Of a stretch of 64,000 bases of DNA, positions 18,742 to 26,470 are shown one piece after another (the stretch's first letter is position 1; each line of letters starts with the position of its first letter). The stretch lies in assembly GCF_014205225.1 (NCBI RefSeq), contig NZ_JACHNB010000001.1:7669501-7733500 (forward strand). The letters run 5' to 3'. Source of the DNA: Actinoplanes octamycinicus (GTDB lineage: Bacteria > Actinomycetota > Actinomycetes > Mycobacteriales > Micromonosporaceae). A program made the position numbers and the translations under genes. The notes beneath the pieces are model-generated. The model saw only the letters and a list, made by a program, of their open reading frames with translations. It did not search any database and was not told the DNA's origin.

Positions 18742-19506
18742 ATGGAATCGCGGGTGATCCTTCTCGATCTGGACGGGACGCTGGTGGAGCGCGGCCTCCC
18801 GGTCCCCGGCGCCGCCCACGCCATCATGGAGCTGCGCCGGGCCGGGCACACCGTGCGGGTCTTCACCAACACCGATTCGCTCGGCGAGGCCGCCCTGGTC
18901 AAGCAGATCCGGCGGATGGGGATCCCGGTCGCGCTCGGCGAGGTGTTCACCCCGGTCGTCGCCGCGCTGCGCGTGCTCACCCTGGCCAGCCGGGTCCTGG
19001 TGCTGGCCGACCGGGCGGTCCGCGCGGAGTTCCCGGCGCACGGCGACCCGATCGACCCGACCCATGTGATCGTCGGCGACTGCCGGCAGACGCTCAGCTA
19101 CCCGGTGCTGGACGCCGCGTTCCGCGCGGTTCGCAACGGCGCCGAGCTGCTGGCGCTGCAGAGCGGGCGCTATTTCCGGGGCGCCGACGGCGATCACGTG
19201 GACACCGGCGCGATCGTCGCCGCGCTCGAATATGCCACCGGCCGCCCGGCCCGCCTGCTGGGCAAGCCCAGCCGGGACTTCCTGCGGCTGGCCGCGGGCG
19301 ACGCCGCCGCCGGCCGGCTCTGGGTGGTCGGCGACGACCGCACCACCGACATCCTGATGGCGAACCAGGGCGGGGCCACGTCGGTGCAGGTCCGCACCGG
19401 CAAGTTCGCCGACCAGCAGACCGCGGACGGCCTGGCCGAGCCGACCCACGTGATCGACTCGATCGCCGACCTGCCCGCGCTGGTCGAGGCTCAGGCGATC
19501 CGGTAG
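18742..19506 (+). CDS. HAD-IIA family hydrolase
   Basis: A 254-residue phosphatase-like protein. Motif I is ILLDLDGTLV (about 6-15, nucleophile Asp), motif II is RVFTNTDS (Thr where NagD-like enzymes have Ser/Thr), motif III is the GKPSRDFL lysine, and motif IV is LWVVGDDRTTDILMANQGG. The cap insertion lies between motifs II and III as in NagD/4-nitrophenylphosphatase-type HAD-IIA enzymes. Substrate unknown. It converges on the response regulator gene with a 16-base 3' overlap and is unlikely to be co-regulated with nirB, although it follows it by 51 bases on the same strand. Confidence 0.9.
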   Translation: MESRVILLDLDGTLVERGLPVPGAAHAIMELRRAGHTVRVFTNTDSLGEAALVKQIRRMGIPVALGEVFTPVVAALRVLTLASRVLVLADRAVRAEFPAHGDPIDPTHVIVGDCRQTLSYPVLDAAFRAVRNGAELLALQSGRYFRGADGDHVDTGAIVAALEYATGRPARLLGKPSRDFLRLAAGDAAAGRLWVVGDDRTTDILMANQGGATSVQVRTGKFADQQTADGLAEPTHVIDSIADLPALVEAQAIR

Positions 19507-20147
19507 CCGACGCCGGGCAGCGTCACGATCGCCGCCGGCTCGCCGAGCTTGCGGCGCAGCCGCCCGACCGTCACGGTGACCGTGTTGGTGAACGGGTCGG
19601 CGTTCTCGTCCCACACCTGCTCCAGCAGATCCTCGCTGCTCAGATAGCCGGGCGCGGCCCGCATCAGCGCTTCCAGCACGCTGAACTCCTTGACCGACAG
19701 GTGCAGGCCGACCCCGGATCGGGCCACGGTCCGCCGGATCGGATCAAGTTCAAGATCATTAACTCTTAGCGTACGGGGCTGCGCTCCCGGCCGCCGCCGA
19801 GCCAGGGCCCGCACCCGCAGCACCAGCTCCGGGAAGTGGAACGGCTTCGCCAGGTAGTCGTCGGCGCCGAGCGTCAGCCCCCGGACCCGGTCGTCGGCGG
19901 ACCCGGCCGCGGTCAGCATCAGCACCATCGCCCGCGCCACCCGGCCGGTGATCATCTCGCAGAGCGTGTCGCCGCCGATCCCGGGCAGGTCCCGGTCGAG
20001 CACCACCACGTCGTACGTGTTGACGTCGAGTTTCGCCGCCGCGGCCAGCCCGTCGAGCGCCACGTCGACCGCCATCCCCTGGTCCCGCAGCCCTTCGGCG
20101 ACCACCTCGGCGAGCGTGGCCGCGTCCTCCACCACCAGGATCCTCAC
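19491..20147 (-). CDS. OmpR/PhoB-type response regulator
   Basis: A 218-residue regulator. The receiver starts MRILVVEDAATLAEVVAEGL, with phosphoacceptor Asp in YDVVVLDRDLPG, Thr in MLTAAG and Lys in YLAKPFHF. The C-terminal winged helix has SVKEFSVLEALMRAAPGYLSSEDLLEQVWDENADPFTNTVTVTVGRLRRKLG. The ATG overlaps the end of its kinase reading frame by 4 bases. It is divergent, via the kinase, from the ABC exporter, which is the most likely regulon (inference). Confidence 0.94.
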   Translation of the reverse strand: MRILVVEDAATLAEVVAEGLRDQGMAVDVALDGLAAAAKLDVNTYDVVVLDRDLPGIGGDTLCEMITGRVARAMVLMLTAAGSADDRVRGLTLGADDYLAKPFHFPELVLRVRALARRRPGAQPRTLRVNDLELDPIRRTVARSGVGLHLSVKEFSVLEALMRAAPGYLSSEDLLEQVWDENADPFTNTVTVTVGRLRRKLGEPAAIVTLPGVGYRIA

Positions 20148-21178
20148 GGCAGCCGGATCTCCACCCGCAGCCCGCCCCCGGGCCGGGCCCGCAACCCGAG
20201 CGACCCGCCGTGCGCGGACGCCACCGCCGAGGCGATCGCCAGGCCGAGCCCGGTGCCGCTGCCGGTCCGGTCGGCGCCGAGCCGCCGGAACGGCTGCCCG
20301 AGCGTCGCCACCTGCCCGGGGTCGAGCACCGGCCCGTCGTTCTCCACCACCAGCGTCCCGTCCCGCAGGGTGACCCGCATCCAGCCGCCGGGGTCGTTGT
20401 GCCGCCGCGCGTTGTCCACCACGTTGGACACCATCCGGGCCAGCAGCACCGGGTTGCCGACCGTGACGAAGTCGGCGCCCTCGACCGGCACCCCGGCCGG
20501 GATCAGCGACCGCACCGCCAGCGGGGTACGCCCGTCCAGCGCCCCGTGCTGTGCCCGGGCCAGCACCAGCAGCCCTTCCAGGAGCCGTTCCAGCTGGTCC
20601 AGCTCGGTGCGCACCCGGCCGGCCAGCCGCACCACCTCGGCCGGCGGCGCCGGTTTCGCCTCGGCCACGTCGATCGCCGCCCGCACCGTGGCCAGCGGGG
20701 TGCGCAGCTCGTGCGAGGCGTCGGCGACGAACCGCCGCTGCGCCGCGAACGACTCCTCCAACCGGCCGAGCAGGTCGTCGATGGTGTCGGCGAGCGCTTT
20801 CACCTCGTCGGCCGGCCCGGCCACGGCGAGCCGCGAGTGCAGGTTGTCGGCGGTGATCCGCCGGGTCGCCGCGGTGATCCGGCGCAGCGGCCGGAGCACC
20901 CGCCCGGCCGCGGCCCGGCCCAGCACCAGCGAGATGAGCAGCATGACCGCGAGGCCGACCAGCGCGCCGGCCAGCAGCTGCCGGGTGTGCGCGGCCGACG
21001 CCGAGGCGAGCTCCTCCTGCAGCCGGGCGATCTGCTCGGCCGGCGGCTGGCCGGTGCCCGGCGGCGCCACGTGGGTGGTCCGGCTGACGCTGAACGCCGC
21101 GGTGATCGCGAGCAGCCCGGCCCCGGAGATCAGGAACAGCACGCCGTACAGAAGGGTGAATCGCAGCCGGACGCCCAT
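20144..21178 (-). CDS. OmpR-class sensor histidine kinase with HAMP domain
   Basis: About 344 residues from ATG 21178 (MGVRLRFTLLYGVLFL); an in-frame ATG at 21214 would add 12 residues. Two membrane segments (about 5-27 and 88-112) flank a short extracytoplasmic loop. HAMP follows (GRVLRPLRRITAATRRI), then HisKA (FVADASHELRTPLATVRAA, phosphoacceptor His), N box MVSNVVDNARRHND and G boxes GTGLGLAIASAVASAHGG. It is the classical partner of the response regulator it overlaps. The gene is divergent from the ABC exporter starting at 21265. Confidence 0.93.
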   Translation of the reverse strand: MGVRLRFTLLYGVLFLISGAGLLAITAAFSVSRTTHVAPPGTGQPPAEQIARLQEELASASAAHTRQLLAGALVGLAVMLLISLVLGRAAAGRVLRPLRRITAATRRITADNLHSRLAVAGPADEVKALADTIDDLLGRLEESFAAQRRFVADASHELRTPLATVRAAIDVAEAKPAPPAEVVRLAGRVRTELDQLERLLEGLLVLARAQHGALDGRTPLAVRSLIPAGVPVEGADFVTVGNPVLLARMVSNVVDNARRHNDPGGWMRVTLRDGTLVVENDGPVLDPGQVATLGQPFRRLGADRTGSGTGLGLAIASAVASAHGGSLGLRARPGGGLRVEIRLP

Positions 21179-21264
21179 CCGCCCAGCATGCCCTGCCCGG
21201 GGTAACAGCGACATGACAGCCTTCGTCGCGCCCGGGTTAGGCGCGGCTCCGTAGAACTTCCGGC

Positions 21265-21984
21265 ATGACAGCGACCATCGAAGTGAACGGCCTGCGCAAA
21301 CGGTACGGCGCCGCGCTCGCCCTGGACGGCATGACGTTCGTGGTCCGCCCCGGCCGGGTGACCGGCTTCGTCGGCCCGAACGGCGCCGGCAAGTCCACCA
21401 CGCTGCGGGTGATCACCGGGCTGGACCGGCCGGACGCCGGCACCGCCACGGTCGGCGGGCGGGCCTACGCCTCCTTCGCGACGCCGATGCGGCACGTCGG
21501 CGCGCTGCTCGACCCGCACGCCCTGCACCCGCTCCGGACCGGCCGCAACCACCTGATGTGGCTGGCTCGCTCCCAGGACCTGCCGGCCGCCCGGGTCGAC
21601 GAGGTGCTCGACCTGGCCGGCCTGACCGGCGTGGGCCGGCGCCCGGCCGGCGGCTACTCGCTGGGCATGCGGCAGCGGCTCGGGCTGGCCGCCGCGCTGC
21701 TCGGCGACCCGCCGGTGCTGCTGCTCGACGAGCCGTTCAACGGGCTCGACCCGGCCGGCATCGTGTGGATGCGCGACCTGCTGCGGGAGCTGGCCGGGCA
21801 GGGCCGGGCGGTGCTGGTCTCCAGCCACCTGATGAGCGAGCTGCAGGACATCGCCGGGCATGTGATCGTGGCCGGGCACGGCCGGGTGATCGTCGCCGCG
21901 GACGTGGACGACCTGGTCGGCGAGTACACCTCACTGGAGGCGGCGTACCTGAGCCTGACCGCGGGCGTGGGCGGCATCCGATGA
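21265..21984 (+). CDS. ABC exporter ATP-binding protein
   Basis: A 239-residue nucleotide-binding domain. Walker A is GPNGAGKST (about 38-46), the signature is YSLGMRQRLGLA, Walker B is PPVLLLDEPFNGLD, and the switch His is in VLVSSHLMSELQ. This set is typical of drug/bacitracin-type ABC-2 exporters. It is the first gene of a three-gene operon with two permeases, with an ATGA overlap into the next gene. The divergent histidine kinase/regulator pair is the arrangement seen for antibiotic-sensing exporters. Confidence 0.95.
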   Translation: MTATIEVNGLRKRYGAALALDGMTFVVRPGRVTGFVGPNGAGKSTTLRVITGLDRPDAGTATVGGRAYASFATPMRHVGALLDPHALHPLRTGRNHLMWLARSQDLPAARVDEVLDLAGLTGVGRRPAGGYSLGMRQRLGLAAALLGDPPVLLLDEPFNGLDPAGIVWMRDLLRELAGQGRAVLVSSHLMSELQDIAGHVIVAGHGRVIVAADVDDLVGEYTSLEAAYLSLTAGVGGIR

Positions 21985-23474
21985 TGCCGCGCGCCGAATG
22001 GGTCAAGTTCCGCACCGTGCCGTCCTGGCTCGGCGGCGTCGCGGCGGCCGCGCTGATCGTGGTGGCGCTCGGCTGCCTGGCCGCGGCCGGCAGCCAGATG
22101 TCCTGCATGGACGGCACCCGCGAGGTGACCTGCCCGCCGGTGCCGGTCAGCTCGGCCGGGATCGCGGTGGAGGACCAGTTCACCTTCACGCACCGGGCGC
22201 TGACCGGCGACGGCTCGCTCACCGCGAAGGTGGGCGGGATGGACGGCATCATCACCTACCCGCCGCCGGACCACGACCAGCTGGTGCCCGGGGTGGTCCC
22301 CTGGGCGAAGGCCGGCCTGCTGGTCAAGGACGGCACCGAGCCGGGCGCCGACTACGCCGCGGTGATGCTCACCGGCGGGCACGGCGTCCGGATGCAGTCC
22401 GGTTTCACCGGCGACACGGCGGCGGCGGACCAGCCGGCCACCCGGGAGGCGTGGCTGCGGCTCACCCGGCACGGCGATGACATCACCGGCTCGGTCTCGG
22501 CCGACGGCGTCACCTGGCGGGAGATCGACACGGTACGCCTCGGCGACCTGCCCGACACGGTGCGGATCGGCCTGTTCGTCACCTCGCCGAGCGGCGTCAG
22601 CGTCGACGACAGCGCGCGGGGCGGGCACACCGTGGCGGCCCGGTTCACCCAGGCGAGCGCCGAGTTCTCCGAGGTCAGCCCGGGCGGTGGGTGGAGCGAC
22701 ACGCTGGTCGGCTACACCTCGTACCGGACCACCTGGCAGGAGACCCACCCGCCCGGGCACACCGAGTCCGGCGGCGTGCTCACGGTGACCGGGACCGGCG
22801 ACATCGCCCCGACCAGGCAGGGCGGAATGCCGACCAGCTTCGTGCTCACCGGCGTCTATCTCGGCCTGCTGCCGCTGATCCTGGTCGCCGCGCTGTGCGG
22901 CACCGCCGAGTTCCGGTCCGGCATGATCCGCACGACGCTCGCCGCGATGCCCCGCCCGGTCCGGCTCTCCGCCACCAAGGCCGGCGTGGTCGGCGCGGTG
23001 TCGCTGGTCGCCGGCCTGCTGGCGGTCGGCGTGACGATGGCCGTCACGTCCCGCATCTTGCACGCCCACGCCGTGGTGGCACTGCCCGTCCCGTGGCCGA
23101 CCTACCTGCGGGTCACCCTCGGCACGGCCGTCCTGCTGTCGCTGGCCGCCATCTTCGCGTACGGCCTGGGCGCCCTGCTCCGCCGGGCCGTGCCCACCGT
23201 GGTGGCGGTGACCGCCCTGCTGATCGCCCCGCCGATCCTGGCCGTCACCTCGGTCCTGCCACCGAGCGCCGGCGCCTGGCTGCTCCGTCTCACCCCGGGC
23301 GCCGCCTTCGCCATCCAGCAGGAGGTCCCCGCGTACCCTCAGCTCGCCCAGCCGCAGACGGTCTACGACGGCTACTTCCCCCTGTCGCCGTGGACCGGCC
23401 TGGCCGTCCTGGCCCTCTACGCCCTGGCCGCGGTGGCCGCCGCCACCTGGCGCCTGCACCGGACCGCCGGATGA
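21981..23474 (+). CDS. ABC-2 type permease with a large extracytoplasmic lectin-like insert
   Basis: A 497-residue permease starting at ATG 21981, overlapping the ATPase stop. The first membrane helix (about 14-35) is followed by roughly 240 extracytoplasmic residues before the remaining five helices (from about 285). The insert has AKAGLLVKDGTEPGADYAAVMLTGGHGVRMQ and ADGVTWREIDTVRLGDLPDTVRIGLFVTSPSG, matching the way DUF1349/concanavalin-like jelly-roll domains read (strand pairs, then ADGxTWT and VGLFVxS). Standard ABC-2 permeases have only short loops there. The insert may bind glycan or peptide outside the membrane (inference). Confidence 0.85.
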   Translation: MMPRAEWVKFRTVPSWLGGVAAAALIVVALGCLAAAGSQMSCMDGTREVTCPPVPVSSAGIAVEDQFTFTHRALTGDGSLTAKVGGMDGIITYPPPDHDQLVPGVVPWAKAGLLVKDGTEPGADYAAVMLTGGHGVRMQSGFTGDTAAADQPATREAWLRLTRHGDDITGSVSADGVTWREIDTVRLGDLPDTVRIGLFVTSPSGVSVDDSARGGHTVAARFTQASAEFSEVSPGGGWSDTLVGYTSYRTTWQETHPPGHTESGGVLTVTGTGDIAPTRQGGMPTSFVLTGVYLGLLPLILVAALCGTAEFRSGMIRTTLAAMPRPVRLSATKAGVVGAVSLVAGLLAVGVTMAVTSRILHAHAVVALPVPWPTYLRVTLGTAVLLSLAAIFAYGLGALLRRAVPTVVAVTALLIAPPILAVTSVLPPSAGAWLLRLTPGAAFAIQQEVPAYPQLAQPQTVYDGYFPLSPWTGLAVLALYALAAVAAATWRLHRTAG

Positions 23475-24163
23475 GGGCCGCCCTGCGGGCCGAGTGGGCG
23501 AAGCTCCGCACGGCGCCCGCCCTGCTGCTCCCGCTGACCCTCGCCGTCCTGCTCACCGCCGCCGGCGCCGCTCTCGGCGACCACGGCATCGACCCGGTCC
23601 AGCTGCGCCTGCTGGGTGTCCGTCTCGGTCAGGCCGCGGTAGCCGCCGCCGGCGTCCAGATCCTCGCCGGCGAATACCGCACCGGCCTGATCCGGAGCAC
23701 CCTGCTGGCCGTCCCCCGCCGCACCCACCTGCTCGCCGCCAAGGCCACCCTGCTCACCGCCGGCGTAGCCCCGGCAGCCCTGCTCGGCGTGACCGCCGCC
23801 GTGCTCACCCTGCCGGCGACCACCCCGATGCTCCGAGCCGCCATCGGGTCCGTCCTCTACCTGATCCTGATCGGACTGCTGTCCCTCGGCACCGCCGCGG
23901 CCGTCCGCAGCTCCGCGGCCGCCATCAGCATCGTCCTGGCCCTGCTCTACCTCATGCCGATGCTGCTGCAGATCCTTCCCGACCCGGACTGGCAGCGCGC
24001 CCTCTACCGCCTCACCCCGGCCACCGCGGTCCAGGCCCTGACCACCACCACCGACACCACCTCCCTGGCCCTGACCCCGGCGTCCGCCCTGGCCGTGGTC
24101 ACCACCTGGACCACCGCCGCCCTGCTCCTGGGAGCCGTCCTCCTCCACCGCCGAGACACCTGA
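23471..24163 (+). CDS. ABC-2 type permease, second subunit
   Basis: A 230-residue membrane protein beginning at ATG 23471 inside the stop of the previous permease. It has six hydrophobic segments and the ABC-2 signature region AGEYRTGLIRSTLLAVPRRTHLLAAKA, equivalent to AEFRSGMIRTTLAAMPRPVRLSATKA in the larger permease. The two are therefore paralogous subunits of a heterodimeric exporter. It closes the operon; a GC-rich palindrome lies 77 bases after its stop. Confidence 0.92.
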   Translation: MRAALRAEWAKLRTAPALLLPLTLAVLLTAAGAALGDHGIDPVQLRLLGVRLGQAAVAAAGVQILAGEYRTGLIRSTLLAVPRRTHLLAAKATLLTAGVAPAALLGVTAAVLTLPATTPMLRAAIGSVLYLILIGLLSLGTAAAVRSSAAAISIVLALLYLMPMLLQILPDPDWQRALYRLTPATAVQALTTTTDTTSLALTPASALAVVTTWTTAALLLGAVLLHRRDT

Positions 24164-24239
24164 TCCAGAGCTCCCGCCATTCCCGACCGGCTCGAGAAGT
24201 CGTCCCGACACGACCGAGGCACCTCTCCCGGCCAGTTCC

Positions 24240-24259
24240 CCACCCCCCGGGGGGGGTGG
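24240..24259. terminator. GC-only palindrome after the ABC operon
   Basis: CCACCCCCC is followed directly by GGGGGGGGTGG, a self-complementary block lying 77 bases after the exporter operon stop and 110 bases before the toxin gene. It could fold as a strong hairpin with a minimal loop. No U-tract follows, as is usual in high-GC actinobacteria. Terminator function is a guess from position. Confidence 0.35.
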
Positions 24260-24343
24260 CCTCCGCGCTGGCCGAGCACCATTCCGGTGCACCCGATCGA
24301 GCGGCGGTGGCTCGGACGACCACGGACGAGGTATCGTTGCGGT

Positions 24344-24361
24344 GATAACAAAAACCTTATC
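24344..24361. promoter_or_regulatory. candidate toxin-antitoxin operator
   Basis: GATAA (24344-24348) and TTATC (24357-24361) form an inverted repeat immediately before the toxin start at 24370. A further TATC at 24332 lies upstream. The stretch is locally AT-rich and could overlap the -10 region. Antitoxins with a helix-turn-helix usually repress their own promoter at such sites; binding here is inferred. Confidence 0.35.
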
Positions 24362-24369
24362 GTCAGGCC

Positions 24370-24702
24370 ATGACTTGGAGGGTCGTCATCCATCCGGAGG
24401 CAGAGCTCGAACTGGCGAAGCTTCCCACCGCGGAGGCAGTCGCCCTGCTCCACGCGACAGAGAAGCTGATGGCTCTCGGACCCACCCTGCCGTTCCCACA
24501 CACCAGCAACGTCAACGGGGCCGAAAAACTCCGCGAGCTGCGACCGCGCGCCGGCAGCAGCCCCTGGCGGGCCCTGTACCGCCGGATCGGAACTGTCTTC
24601 GTCATCGCTGCCGTCGCTCCCGAGGCGGCCGGCGACCACCGCGGTTTCCATCGCGCCGTCCAGGCGGCCGAGAAACGGCTGCAACAGCTGCAGGAGGACT
24701 GA
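24370..24702 (+). CDS. RelE/HigB-type toxin of a type II toxin-antitoxin pair
   Basis: A 110-residue basic protein. The pattern VVIHPEAELELAKLP, a central helix, LRELRPRAGSSPWRALYRRIGTVFVIAAVAPEA and a final helix HRAVQAAEKRLQQLQ matches phage-derived Gp49-like/HigB RelE-superfamily toxins, which cleave ribosome-bound mRNA. The R-P-R...R-A-L-Y-R strand supplies the expected basic active-site residues. The order toxin then XRE antitoxin, with one base between them, is the HigBA arrangement. It is likely an intact module. Confidence 0.88.
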   Translation: MTWRVVIHPEAELELAKLPTAEAVALLHATEKLMALGPTLPFPHTSNVNGAEKLRELRPRAGSSPWRALYRRIGTVFVIAAVAPEAAGDHRGFHRAVQAAEKRLQQLQED

Positions 24703-24703
24703 C

Positions 24704-25036
24704 GTGGAAATGCGTGACGTGAAGTTGTCCGGCCTCAAGTCCGCCGGCGAGGTCATCGAGGAGCGGCGCCAGGCCGACGCCGGGTTCCTCGACGAGTGGG
24801 ACCGGACGGCGTTCGCTCGCGAGGTCGCAGTGACCGTGGTGCGGTACCGGGCCGAGCAAGGCATCTCGCAGCGGCGACTGGCTGACCTCACCGGTCTGCA
24901 GCAGCCGGCCATCGCCCGCCTGGAGAGGGGCTCGGAGGCTCCGGGTCTGGCCACGCTGGCACGGCTCACCCGGGCCACCGGCTTGACGTTCCGGCTTGAG
25001 ATCGCCAACGGCTCCGCCGGTCTGGTGCCGGCCTGA
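24704..25036 (+). CDS. XRE-family antitoxin (HigA-like)
   Basis: A 110-residue protein. An N-terminal extension (VKLSGLKSAGEVIEERR) precedes a Cro/C1 helix-turn-helix, AEQGISQRRLADLTGLQQPAIARLERGSEAPGLATLARL, ending near residue 100. The GTG at 24704 is favoured over ATG 24710 because GGAGG (24693-24697) sits 6 bases upstream of it. It is translationally linked to the toxin gene. Expected roles are toxin neutralisation and autoregulation. Confidence 0.9.
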   Translation: MEMRDVKLSGLKSAGEVIEERRQADAGFLDEWDRTAFAREVAVTVVRYRAEQGISQRRLADLTGLQQPAIARLERGSEAPGLATLARLTRATGLTFRLEIANGSAGLVPA

Positions 25037-25162
25037 GGTCCGCCTGGGCGATCGGGTCGACGGCGGGACCGGCGACGCGTACGCGCGCCGGTCGAACTCA
25101 CCGGCTGAATGATCAGCAGAACGGCGGGTTCCCGCCGTCGGCCGATCGACCGAGGCGGGTGA

Positions 25163-25567
25163 CTACCCCGGCAGGGCGGCGGTGAGGTCGACCTCGACTA
25201 GCTGGCCGGCGTAGCCGAGAGCCGCCACCCCCACCAGCGTGCTGGCCGTGGTGAAGGCCGGGGCCAGGGCGGACTCGTTCAGCTGCTGCCAGACCGCGGC
25301 GAGGACGTGGCTGTCCGGGCTGACCACGTAGATCACCGAGCGGACCACGTCGGCCGGGGTGGCACCGGCCGCGGTGAGGACGGTCAGGCAGTTCGCGATG
25401 ACCTGCGCGGTCTGGGCGGCGTAGTCACCGTCCGCGCCGACCACCTGCCCGGACAGGTCGAGCGGGCACTGGCCGGCCAGGTGGGCGAGCCGCCCGGCCT
25501 CGGTGATCGTCACGTGGGCGTAGCCGGCCGTCTCGTGCACCGACTCCGGATTGATCTTCTTGAGCAT
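25163..25567 (-). CDS. RidA-like (YjgF/YER057c/UK114) family protein
   Basis: A 134-residue protein with the family layout: AGRLAHLAGQCPLDLSGQVVG, QTAQVIANCLTVLTAAGATPADVVRSVIYVV, and a final VEVDLTAAL strand. RidA enzymes hydrolyse reactive enamine/imine intermediates. The catalytic Arg normally found in the (P-A-R-S) segment is replaced here by TTASTLVGV, so this is likely a non-canonical YjgF subfamily member without RidA deaminase activity. It is monocistronic. Confidence 0.85.
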   Translation of the reverse strand: MLKKINPESVHETAGYAHVTITEAGRLAHLAGQCPLDLSGQVVGADGDYAAQTAQVIANCLTVLTAAGATPADVVRSVIYVVSPDSHVLAAVWQQLNESALAPAFTTASTLVGVAALGYAGQLVEVDLTAALPG

Positions 25568-25622
25568 CCGGCCAGTATCACCAGAGCGGCGCCCGCCGGC
25601 AGCTCAATAAGGCACCGCCCGA

Positions 25623-26291
25623 TCACGGGACGAGCGGCCCCGGCAACGCCGCCCGGGCCGCCGCCGCGTCCCCGTCGAGTTTCGCCCACGGGAACCTGTT
25701 CCACAGCGCGAGCAGCAGCTCCGGCGCCGCGCCCCGCAGCTCGGCCACCGGCTCTCCGGGCCCGAAGTCCCAGGACCGGCCGAGATCGGTCGCGGTGAAC
25801 CGGACCGCCGCCGACGGCGCCGCCATCCGCCCCAGCTTCACCTGCCGTGGGGCGAACGTGTCGAACACCTCGGCCACCCCGTCCCCGCACAGTTCCGGGT
25901 CGAGCTCACTGGGGAGGCCGAGCGCGTGCTCCGCGTCCCACCGGTGCACCAGGGTCTCCAGCCACCGGCGCCGCCGCCAGAACGCCACGGTCCGCGGCGG
26001 CCAGAACGTCCACGCCTCGGTCGCGGGGTCCGCGCTCAGCGTCGCCAGCATCAGCCGGGACGTCTCGGCCACATGGGGCGCGATCGCCTCGGGCGCGGGC
26101 GGCCCCTGGTAACGCCCGTGCTTCTCCCGGACCGCCGCGACCACCCACAGGTTGCCCTCGGCGACGTGCGCGGCCAGGTCGCGCAGCGTCCAGTCACCAC
26201 AGTGCTCGACCGGCGCGCTGAGATCGCCGTCCAGACGCTGCTGGAACAGGTCCAGCTCGGCCCGGAGCAGCGCCAGGTGATCGATCTCCAT
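25623..26291 (-). CDS. maleylpyruvate isomerase-family (MDMPI/DinB-fold) protein
   Basis: A 222-residue protein. The N-terminal four-helix MDMPI domain (MEIDHLALLRAELDLFQQRL, then CGDWTLRDLAAHVAEGNLW with the metal-ligand His) and RRRWLETLVHRWDAEHALGL carry the expected D-L-A-x-H-V and H-R-W-D-A motifs. A C-terminal SCP-2-like domain (APSAAVRFTATDLGRSWDFG ... LLLALWNRFPW) follows. The family uses mycothiol or acts as an unknown metal-dependent transferase. The ATG at 26291 is preferred over the longer open frame from 26435. Mycothiol use fits an actinobacterium. Confidence 0.88.
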   Translation of the reverse strand: MEIDHLALLRAELDLFQQRLDGDLSAPVEHCGDWTLRDLAAHVAEGNLWVVAAVREKHGRYQGPPAPEAIAPHVAETSRLMLATLSADPATEAWTFWPPRTVAFWRRRRWLETLVHRWDAEHALGLPSELDPELCGDGVAEVFDTFAPRQVKLGRMAAPSAAVRFTATDLGRSWDFGPGEPVAELRGAAPELLLALWNRFPWAKLDGDAAAARAALPGPLVP

Positions 26292-26470
26292 GGCCGGGAC
26301 TCTACCGCCGGCCCCCGACGGAACCGGTGTGATTTCTTGGCCGATTGCCGCCCCGGGAAGCGGCGAAATGCCGACACTCGGTGGATATGACCCAGGTGGT
26401 ATGGCGGCGGCCGCAGCCCGGTCCCGCAGACTCAAGCTTGTCTATACAGCCCGGTGAACGGAGCACCCCG

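Noticed and set aside
25037..25162. Inverted-looking sequence CCGGTCGAACTCACCGGC between the antitoxin and RidA genes
   Set aside because: Arms are short and there is no strong hairpin context; not enough to call a terminator.
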